A stretch of DNA of 64,000 nt from Pseudomonas fluorescens (GTDB taxonomy: Bacteria; Pseudomonadota; Gammaproteobacteria; Pseudomonadales; Pseudomonadaceae): positions 62,001 through 126,000 of the forward strand of contig NZ_CP015225.1 of NCBI RefSeq assembly GCF_001623525.1. The letters are read 5' to 3'. The notes under the pieces were generated by a model. That model was not told the DNA's origin and made no database searches. It saw nothing but the letters and a program-made list of their open reading frames with translations. Both the position numbers and the translations under genes were made by a program. Positions 58,763 to 64,000 of the stretch are shown one piece after another; within the stretch, counting starts at the first letter, position 1, and each line of letters begins with the position of its first letter.

Positions 58763-59532
58763 TCGAGCTGGCAACGCCACCGAGCGGCACTCATGGCCGG
58801 GTTGCCCTGGTTACGGGCGCCGCACGGGGCATCGGCCTTGGCATCGCTGCCTGGCTGATCTGTGAAGGCTGGCAGGTGGTGCTGACCGACCTGGATCGCG
58901 AACGCGGTTCCAAGGTGGCGAAGACCCTGGGCGACAATGCCTGGTTCATTGCCATGGACGTGGCGGACGAGGCGCAGGTCGCCACCGGTATCGCCGAGGT
59001 GCTTGGGCAGTTCGGGCGGCTCGACGCGCTGGTGTGCAACGCGGCCATCGCCGACCCGCACAACATCACCCTGGAAAGCCTGGACCTGGCTTATTGGAAT
59101 CGGGTCCTGGCGGTGAACCTGGGTGGGCCGATGCTGCTGGCCAAGCACTGCGCGCCGTATCTGCGCGCTCACAACGGCGCCATCGTCAACCTGGCCTCGA
59201 CCCGCGCTGCGCAATCGGAACCCGACACCGAAGCCTATGCGGCGAGCAAGGGCGGCTTGCTGGCCCTGACTCATGCCCTGGCCATCAGCCTCGGGCCGGA
59301 GATCCGGGTGAACGCCGTCAGCCCTGGCTGGATCGACGCGCGCGATCCATCACAGCGTCGTGCACAGCCGCTGACCGACGCCGATCACGCCCAGCATCCA
59401 GCGGGCAGGGTAGGCACGGTAGAGGACGTGGCGGCGATGGTGGCGTGGCTGTTGTCGCGCAACGCCGGTTTTGTCACGGGGCAGGAGTTCGTGGTGGACG
59501 GCGGCATGACCAAGAAAATGATTTATGAGTGA
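58759..59532 (+). CDS. Short-chain dehydrogenase/reductase
   Basis: 257-aa classical SDR. Cofactor motif [15 protein letters not shown] (T-G-x3-G-x-G, about 17-31), NAAIADPH (about 94), and catalytic S / YAASKGG (Y and K at about 154-158). D40 at the end of strand 2 (TDLDRER) suggests NAD(H) preference. GTG start overlapping the metZ stop, so co-translated; its substrate is unknown. Confidence 0.93.
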   Translation: MIELATPPSGTHGRVALVTGAARGIGLGIAAWLICEGWQVVLTDLDRERGSKVAKTLGDNAWFIAMDVADEAQVATGIAEVLGQFGRLDALVCNAAIADPHNITLESLDLAYWNRVLAVNLGGPMLLAKHCAPYLRAHNGAIVNLASTRAAQSEPDTEAYAASKGGLLALTHALAISLGPEIRVNAVSPGWIDARDPSQRRAQPLTDADHAQHPAGRVGTVEDVAAMVAWLLSRNAGFVTGQEFVVDGGMTKKMIYE

Positions 59533-59629
59533 GGAGCAGCTGCAAGTGGCGAGCTGCAAGCTGCAAGCGACTATGCGGTGTTGGTGCTTCTGACTTGTAG
59601 CTTGAAGCTTGCCGCTCGAAGCTGTTTTT
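59533..59629. repeat. Imperfect long inverted repeat (AGCTGCAAG type)
   Basis: CAGCTGCAAGTGGCGAGCTGCAAGCTGCAAG at about 59537 pairs with CTTGTAGCTTGAAGCTTGCCGCTCGAAGCTG ending about 59624, then TTTTTG. It looks like another Pseudomonas intergenic repeat that doubles as a terminator for the metZ-SDR transcript. Confidence 0.65.
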
Positions 59630-59650
59630 GAAAAAAACCCAACCCTGCTA

Positions 59651-59679
59651 TTGACTTAGCTTCGGTACCTGCGTAAATT
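59651..59679 (+). promoter_or_regulatory. Sigma-70 promoter of the Val-Asp-Asp tRNA operon
   Basis: TTGACT (59651-59656), 17 bases, TAAATT (59674-59679), 21 bases before the first tRNA. Confidence 0.8.
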
Positions 59680-59700
59680 TCGCGGCCTCAACGAAGCAAA

Positions 59701-59776
59701 GGGTGATTAGCTCAGCTGGGAGAGCGTCTGCCTTACAAGCAGAATGTCGGCGGTTCGATCCCGTCATCACCCACCA
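59701..59776 (+). tRNA. tRNA-Val (TAC)
   Basis: 76 nt with encoded CCA. Acceptor GGGTGAT pairs with ATCACCC; the anticodon loop CTTACAA gives TAC; T arm GGCGGTTCGATCCCGTC. Confidence 0.96.
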
Positions 59777-59834
59777 TGTTTTACGAGAGTTTTGCGAAAG
59801 CAAGACGGAAGCTGTCAAAAGCCTCCACCGACGC

Positions 59835-59911
59835 GCAGCGGTAGTTCAGTCGGTTAGAATACCGGCCTGTCACGCCGGGGGTCGCGGGTTCGAGTCCCGT
59901 CCGCTGCGCCA
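59835..59911 (+). tRNA. tRNA-Asp (GTC), copy 1
   Basis: 77 nt with encoded CCA. Acceptor GCAGCGG pairs with CCGCTGC; the anticodon loop CTGTCAC gives GTC; T arm GCGGGTTCGAGTCCCGT. Confidence 0.97.
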
Positions 59912-60001
59912 TATTTTCCGAAGCAGGTTCGCCTGGTTCGAGATCCAAGCTCAAAGGGGTTGGGTCAGACGAGTTAACTGGACGCAAGTCCATAGCGATA
60001 C

Positions 60002-60078
60002 GCAGCGGTAGTTCAGTCGGTTAGAATACCGGCCTGTCACGCCGGGGGTCGCGGGTTCGAGTCCCGTCCGCTGCGCCA
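60002..60078 (+). tRNA. tRNA-Asp (GTC), copy 2
   Basis: Identical to the copy at 59835, 90 bases downstream of it. The flank CGCAGCGGTAGTTCAG.. is shared but the spacers differ. Confidence 0.97.
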
Positions 60079-60154
60079 TATCTGCTTTGAGGCCCACTGA
60101 ACGCCTTGAAGCTAAGAAGAAAGCTGCAAAGCTACTTCTAATCGATAGCAAAGA

Positions 60155-60182
60155 CCCTGGTCGAAAGACCGGGGTTTTTTGT
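60155..60182 (+). terminator. Terminator of the Val-Asp-Asp tRNA operon
   Basis: CCCTGGTC-GAAA-GACCGGGG (60155-60174, one T-G pair) then TTTTTT. Confidence 0.9.
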
Positions 60183-60215
60183 TTTTGGTGTACTGCAATC
60201 CATATGTTGGATGCT

Positions 60216-60248
60216 GTGGCGAGGGAGCTTGCTCCCGCTGGGCTGCGA
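60216..60248 (+). repeat. Left part of a REP interrupted by the IS110 element
   Basis: GTGGCGAGGGAGCTTGCTCCC then GCTGGGCTGCGA, where the repeat stops abruptly. Intact copies (e.g. 26591, 50344) continue as GCTGGGCTGCGWAGCAG.CCC; that continuation appears at 61797, just after the IS. Confidence 0.85.
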
Positions 60249-60254
60249 TATAGG

Positions 60255-60480
60255 TAGTCCGTTCCTTGCTCCCCCATACTGATACTCGCTGGAGTCCGGT
60301 TGTTGCGAGGAAGGAACATGCACCTGCGAGCTACGAATAGGGCTGCAACGCATCTCGATGATTACTGCTTCACCTTCGAGCCCAGCAGGTGCGCTTGCGC
60401 CCTCTAACGAACACTCAGGGAAAGCCGGGCACGGCTCTCTATATCGCCTTCGCTGGACGCAAGCATGCATGTTCCTGCAT
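60255..60480 (+). ncRNA. Candidate IS110 bridge RNA
   Basis: Three consecutive structured units in the non-coding left end. (1) 5' stem GTTCCTT/AAGGAAC (60261-60267 with 60311-60317). (2) Loop closed by CACCTGC/GCAGGTG (60321-60327 with 60385-60391), carrying GGGCTGC (60340-60346), identical to the left half of the target, and CTGCTTC (60365-60371), reverse complement of GA-AGCAG across the right half. (3) Loop closed by GCTTGCG/CGCAAGC (60393-60399 with 60458-60464), with inner hairpin AGCCG-GGCA-CGGCT (60423-60436). This loop carries CTCAGGG (60414-60420), identical to the element's right end (61785-61791), and CTATATC (60439-60445), reverse complement of GA-TATAG at its left end. This is the target-loop/donor-loop plan described for IS110 bridge RNAs. 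The ends are approximate. Confidence 0.75.
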
Positions 60481-60507
60481 GTACTTTAGCGTCTGTGGAG
60501 GTGTGCG

Positions 60508-61776
60508 ATGCAAACGCTCTTGTCTCAGAAATTCACTGCTTATATCGGAATTGATTGGGCCGATACCAAACATGACGTCTGTTTGCAGGTTGCTGGGCAA
60601 GCCCAGCGGTGCTTCTCGGTCATCCGACACAACCCCGAAGCTATTGATCAATGGGCTCATGCGCTGTATCAGCGTTATGGCGGTCCTATCGCCATTGCCG
60701 TGGAGTTAGACAAAGGACCGTTGATAGCGGCCCTGCAAAAATATGATTTTTTTTGTTTGTTCCCGATCAACCCCGCCACCTTAGCCAAGCAGCGTAAGGC
60801 CTTCGTTCCCAGCGGTGCGAAGGACGATCCGAGCGATGCCCAGTGGGCACTTGAGCTATTGCTCAAGCATCCCGACAGATTTCCCCAGCAGGAGAAACAA
60901 AGTCCTGCCATACGTTCTCTGGCTAGCTTGACTGAACATCGGAGAACCTTGGTTGATGAGCGGGTAAGAATCAGTAATCGGTTGGTTTGCATGCTCAAGC
61001 AGTACTATCCGTTGGCGCTGGAGTTGTTCCACGATCATGACACACAGGTGTTCTGTGATTTCCTGGAGCGCTGGTCGACGTTGGAAACACTTAAACGTGC
61101 TCGGCCTACAAGCGTTTTGAAGTTTCTTAACGCGCATAATGTTCGCCATGCAGAACTCAATCAGCAGCGTCTGGCCTTGATCCTCAAGGCCACGCCGCTG
61201 ACAGAGGATCCGGGGATTGTTAACCCTTCAGCGCTGTATGTGCGGACCCTGGCATCGCAACTGAGTGGGATGCTGGTGGCGATCAAGCAGTTTGATGCGG
61301 CGATCGAAGAAACGGCCAATACCCTGGCCGATTACAGCCTCTTCAAATCCTTGCCTGGAGCCGGGCAACAGCTTGCACCACGGCTAATGGTAGCTTTTGG
61401 TGAGCAACGTGATCGCTTCAAGGATGCTGGTGCTATGCAGCGATATGCCGGGATCGCTCCGGTTACCGAGCGCAGTGGCAAGAAGAAAATCGTTCGCTGG
61501 CGCTATCAATGTTCAACCTTTTTGCGCCAGACATTTGTCGAGTGGGCTGCCCACAGCATCAATCAATCGGTATGGGCAGGGGCGTACTATCGCCAACAGA
61601 AGGCCAAAGGCTGCTCTCATCAAGCAGCCCTGAGGGCACTGGCTTTTAAATGGATCAGGATCGTTTATCGGTGCTGGAATGCTGGATCCCAGTATGACGA
61701 GAGCGTCTATTTACAAGCCTTGGCCCGCCACGACTCGCCTTTGATAAGAGCACCGGAGGCAACGAAAGCATGTTGA
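60508..61776 (+). CDS. IS110-family transposase (DEDD recombinase)
   Basis: 422 aa. N-terminal RuvC-like domain with D16 (YIGIDWADTKHD), E66 (AIAVELDKG), D107 and D110 (KDDPSDAQWA), the DEDD set. The C-terminal Tnp domain has SLPGAGQQLAPRLMVAFG, LQRYAGIAPVT-like MQRYAGIAPVTERSGKKK with S323 as the likely nucleophile, and WRYQCSTFLRQTF. Works with the element's own structured RNA to recombine without DDE chemistry. GGAGG lies 7 bases before the ATG. Base composition is visibly more AT-rich than neighbours, consistent with transfer. Frame and motifs look intact. Confidence 0.95.
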   Translation: MQTLLSQKFTAYIGIDWADTKHDVCLQVAGQAQRCFSVIRHNPEAIDQWAHALYQRYGGPIAIAVELDKGPLIAALQKYDFFCLFPINPATLAKQRKAFVPSGAKDDPSDAQWALELLLKHPDRFPQQEKQSPAIRSLASLTEHRRTLVDERVRISNRLVCMLKQYYPLALELFHDHDTQVFCDFLERWSTLETLKRARPTSVLKFLNAHNVRHAELNQQRLALILKATPLTEDPGIVNPSALYVRTLASQLSGMLVAIKQFDAAIEETANTLADYSLFKSLPGAGQQLAPRLMVAFGEQRDRFKDAGAMQRYAGIAPVTERSGKKKIVRWRYQCSTFLRQTFVEWAAHSINQSVWAGAYYRQQKAKGCSHQAALRALAFKWIRIVYRCWNAGSQYDESVYLQALARHDSPLIRAPEATKAC

Positions 61777-61796
61777 CGGAAGAGCTCAGGGCGTGA

Positions 61797-61822
61797 AGCA
61801 GCCCTTGGTGTTGGTGGCTTCA
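61797..61822 (+). repeat. Right part of the interrupted REP
   Basis: AGCAGCCCTTGGTGTTGGTGG continues the REP broken at 60248. No inverse REP partner follows, so the original site was probably a single REP. Confidence 0.75.
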
Positions 61823-63103
61823 GAACCCCAATTTATCCCGCAACCCGTAATACCAAGCCCCCATTGCCGCGAACGGCGTACGCAACAACTGCCCACCGGG
61901 GAAAGGGTAGTGGGGCAGGTCGGCAAACGCATCAAAGCGCTCAGCCTGACCCCGTAGCGCTTCCGCCAGAACCTTGCCCGCCAGATGCGTATACGTCACG
62001 CCGTGGCCGCTGCAGCCCTGGGAATAATAAATGTTATCCCCCAGTCGCCCGACCTGTGGAAGACGCGACAGCGTCAGCAGGAAATTTCCGGTCCAGGCGT
62101 AATCGATCTTCACATCCTTGAGCTGCGGGAAGGCCTTGAGCATCTTCGGCCGAATGATCGCCTCAATGTTCGCCGGATCCCTCGCGCCATATACCACGCC
62201 GCCCCCGAAGATCAGGCGCTTGTCGCCGGTCAGGCGGTAGTAATCGAGCAGGTAGTTGCAATCTTCGACGCAATAATCCTGGGGCAGCAGGCTATGAGCC
62301 AGTTCATCGCCCAACGGCTCGGTGGCGATCACCTGCGTGCCGCAAGGCATGGACTTGGCCGCCAACTCCGGCACCAGATTGCCCAGGTAAGCATTGCCCG
62401 CCACGATAATGAACTTGGCCCTGACCTTGCCCTGTGGCGTATGCACAACCGGGCTGGCACCACGCTCGATGCGCACCGCTGGCGATTGCTCATAAATCAC
62501 CCCACCCAGGGACTCCACCGCCGCCGCTTCGCCCAGCGCCAGGTTGAGCGGATGAATATGCCCGCCGCTCATATCGAGCATGCCGCCCACATACTCCTCG
62601 CAAGCCACCACCTCGCGAATACGCCGCTGATCCAGCAACTCCAACTGGGTATGCCCGAAACGCTCCCATAAACGCTTCTGCGACTCCAGGTGACCCATCT
62701 GTTTAGCGGTGAGGGCGGCGAATACGCCGCCGTCCTTCAAATCACACTGAATCTGATACTTCGCCACCCGCTCACGAATGATCCGCCCACCCTCGAACGC
62801 CATGTTGCCCAGCAACTGAGCCTGCTGAGGGCCAACGCTGCGTTCGATCACATCAATATCGCGGCTATAACTGTTAACGATCTGCCCGCCGTTGCGACCC
62901 GAAGCCCCAAAGCCGACCTTCGCCGCCTCAAGCACGGTGACTTTGAAACCGTTCTCCAGCAAAAACAGTGCAGAGGACAGGCCGGTGTAACCAGCGCCGA
63001 TCACGCACACATCCGTCTCGACGTCATCCTGCAGGGTAGGGCGCGGAGGAGTGGGGTTGGCCGACGCGGCGTAATAGGACGCTGGATAGGATGTGTTCGC
63101 CAT
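61820..63103 (-). CDS. FAD-dependent oxidoreductase (gamma-glutamylputrescine oxidase / PuuB-like)
   Basis: 427 aa, DAO-type flavoprotein. The FAD-binding segment VCVIGAGYTGLSSALFLLENG (G-x-G-x2-G, about 31-51) is preceded by ASYYAASANPTPPRPTLQDD, a PuuB/PauB-like N-terminus. GFGASGRNGGQIVNSYSRD (about 63-81) is the covalent/ligand loop region. The C-terminal part has GCSGHGVTYTHLAGKVLAEAL. Likely oxidises a gamma-glutamyl polyamine or secondary amine. It ends 24 bases from the IS right end on the opposite strand, so the IS lies just beyond its 3' end and has not broken it. Its promoter lies in the gap before tRNA-Val. Confidence 0.88.
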   Translation of the reverse strand: MANTSYPASYYAASANPTPPRPTLQDDVETDVCVIGAGYTGLSSALFLLENGFKVTVLEAAKVGFGASGRNGGQIVNSYSRDIDVIERSVGPQQAQLLGNMAFEGGRIIRERVAKYQIQCDLKDGGVFAALTAKQMGHLESQKRLWERFGHTQLELLDQRRIREVVACEEYVGGMLDMSGGHIHPLNLALGEAAAVESLGGVIYEQSPAVRIERGASPVVHTPQGKVRAKFIIVAGNAYLGNLVPELAAKSMPCGTQVIATEPLGDELAHSLLPQDYCVEDCNYLLDYYRLTGDKRLIFGGGVVYGARDPANIEAIIRPKMLKAFPQLKDVKIDYAWTGNFLLTLSRLPQVGRLGDNIYYSQGCSGHGVTYTHLAGKVLAEALRGQAERFDAFADLPHYPFPGGQLLRTPFAAMGAWYYGLRDKLGF

Positions 63104-63245
63104 TCTGCAACCTCTGTTTTATATTTTTTACGAATGCAGCGATCCTACCCGAGATAAAAATCGGCCGCCAGCCACCGCCAAGTCTTCGTCGCATCGGCGA
63201 AATTAAATATTTTGCATATTCATAGGGTTAGGTGAAAAAAAGGTG

Positions 63246-63273
63246 TTGACACCCCTCCGGAATTCCGTAGAAT
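63246..63273 (+). promoter_or_regulatory. Sigma-70 promoter of tRNA-Val (GAC)
   Basis: TTGACA (63246-63251), 16 bases, TAGAAT (63268-63273), 13 bases before the mature 5' end. Confidence 0.82.
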
Positions 63274-63286
63274 GCCGCCTCACAGC

Positions 63287-63363
63287 AGGCACGTAGCTCA
63301 GTTGGTTAGAGCACCACCTTGACATGGTGGGGGTCGTTGGTTCGAGTCCAATCGCGCCTACCA
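63287..63363 (+). tRNA. tRNA-Val (GAC)
   Basis: 77 nt with encoded CCA. Acceptor AGGCACG pairs with CGCGCCT (one A-C mismatch); anticodon loop TTGACAT gives GAC; T arm GTTGGTTCGAGTCCAAT. Confidence 0.96.
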
Positions 63364-63392
63364 AACAAAATCCGCTCTGCTGGGCGGTCTAG

Positions 63393-63422
63393 AAGGGTCA
63401 ACCGAGAGGTTGGCCCTTTTTT
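63393..63422 (+). terminator. Terminator of tRNA-Val (GAC)
   Basis: AAGGGTCAACC-GAGA-GGTTGGCCCTT (63393-63418, one T-G pair) with a T-run. Confidence 0.9.
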
Positions 63423-63448
63423 GTTGGCGTACACATAAGGACATGGTC

Positions 63449-64000
63449 ATGCGGGTTGTCACTTCCGTCACTCTTCTTGCTTTAGCACTTGCTGGTTGCT
63501 CTGGAATACCTTCAGTTCCATACGAAGAGCCTGCTCAATCAGAGGGCGTGGCGCGCGTTCGCGTTATCACGAACTCCGATGTGTATGGAGATAGCATCGT
63601 CGGCAGTTGTGCTCCTGCTACCCGGCATAAGATGGCAGAAGCCGGACGTTTCGGGCAGGACGGTACGGCGAGCATCAATTATCCGCAGTATCCCCTGAAG
63701 TCGGCGAGCATTGGCATACCGAAAAGAGTTTGGCCCAGTCTTATCCAGTACATCCCTGCAATTCGGATGGGGGAAGGGGCTTACAAAGAGGTCGTGACCG
63801 AGTATCGCGTCAGGACGGATCTGCCATTCCAAATTGCAACCCTAGGCGCGACCATTGCGGGCAATGGCAGCTCTTACCGGACCTGTGGTGGCCAGGCGCT
63901 CGTTTACAAGCTGGAACCCGGGAAAGACTACGAAGCAGTGGTAGGGGTGGATGGCAGACCAAGCAAAGATGGCGAGCCAGCGCTGATTTGCATGTTGGCG
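63449..64000 (+). CDS. Putative lipoprotein, cut by the window edge
   Basis: Open frame of at least 184 codons to the right edge. It starts at ATG 63449 (or 63443); AAGGA lies 7 bases before the former. N-terminal signal peptide with lipobox LAGC (ALALAGCSG), so lipid-modified Cys at about residue 18. The mature part has a few Cys (GSCAPATRH, RTCGGQAL, LICML) and a beta-rich composition; no known domain. Composition is more AT-rich than the housekeeping block. It follows a tRNA terminator and has no visible promoter, so the transcript origin is unclear. Confidence 0.75.
   Translation, partial: MRVVTSVTLLALALAGCSGIPSVPYEEPAQSEGVARVRVITNSDVYGDSIVGSCAPATRHKMAEAGRFGQDGTASINYPQYPLKSASIGIPKRVWPSLIQYIPAIRMGEGAYKEVVTEYRVRTDLPFQIATLGATIAGNGSSYRTCGGQALVYKLEPGKDYEAVVGVDGRPSKDGEPALICMLA

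Larger units (their letters stand above)
60249..61796 (+). mobile_element. IS110-family insertion sequence inserted in a REP
   Basis: About 1.55 kb. Left boundary: REP sequence ...GGGCTGC-GA then TATAGG; right boundary: ...AGGGCGT-GA then AGCAGCCC, which rejoins the REP. The dinucleotide GA is present at both junctions and is the likely recombination core; there is no terminal inverted repeat and no longer target duplication, as expected for IS110. The non-coding left end is long (about 260 bases) and the right end short (20 bases), the layout of the IS110 subgroup. Insertion into REP palindromes is a known habit of some Pseudomonas IS110-family elements. Confidence 0.88.

Overview
The window is chromosomal DNA of a fluorescent Pseudomonas, most likely of the P. 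fluorescens complex. The evidence is high-GC coding with dense genes, codB-codA, a FecI/FecR/FecA-type iron cassette, and large numbers of the REP/REPIN palindromes typical of that group (GTGGCGAGGGAGCTTGCTCCC and the TGTGGGAGC..GCTCGCGATG type). The right two thirds (aminotransferase-uvrB-gltX ... dusC-ibpA ... leuCDB-asd-fimV-truA-trpF-accD-folC-dedD-cvpA-purF-metZ-SDR) follows the gene order I recall from P. aeruginosa PAO1. No sequence search was possible, so the species is not resolved.

Layout. 1-4.2 kb: end of an unidentified gene, a NarL-type response regulator, a pirin, an MscS channel with a cyclic-nucleotide domain, and a carboxymuconolactone decarboxylase-family protein. 4.3-8.5 kb: a Fur-box-led ECF sigma / FecR / TonB-receptor cassette. 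8.6-16.4 kb: MFS transporter, a frameshifted DapF-like gene, codB-codA, an Asp-nucleophile alpha/beta hydrolase, queD and a patatin-like lipase. 16.5-19.1 kb: two PepSY proteins translationally coupled to a two-component system. 19.3-26.6 kb: permease, chemoreceptor, TrhP (U32), AI-2E-family permease, small hypotheticals and tRNA-Asn. 26.8-36.4 kb: aminotransferase, uvrB, gltX, a duplicated tRNA Ala-Glu cluster, a TetR/hydrolase/thioesterase group, dusC and ibpA with an RNA thermometer. 36.6-47.5 kb: five-PAS GGDEF-EAL protein, a doubly frameshifted LysR gene, leuC-leuD-methyltransferase-leuB-asd and an Asd paralogue. 47.7-59.5 kb: the fimV to metZ block. 59.7-64 kb: tRNA-Val-Asp-Asp, an IS110 element inserted in a REP, a polyamine-oxidase-like gene, tRNA-Val(GAC) and a lipoprotein cut by the window edge.

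Functional groupings. Leucine/aspartate-family amino acid synthesis (leuCDB, asd, metZ), tryptophan (trpF), purine (purF), folate (folC) and fatty acid (accD) genes form housekeeping runs. The iron cassette is a self-contained surface-signalling unit. The PepSY pair plus response regulator plus kinase looks like an envelope stress sensing operon.

Most notable signal: the 5' non-coding end of the IS110 element (about 60.25-60.5 kb) folds into a three-stem architecture. Its two internal loops carry short guides matching the REP target into which the element is inserted and the element's own ends. It therefore reads as a bridge RNA whose donor and target are both visible in this window. Three single-base indels in G/C homopolymers (one in the DapF-like gene, two in the LysR gene) are either real pseudogenisation or assembly errors.
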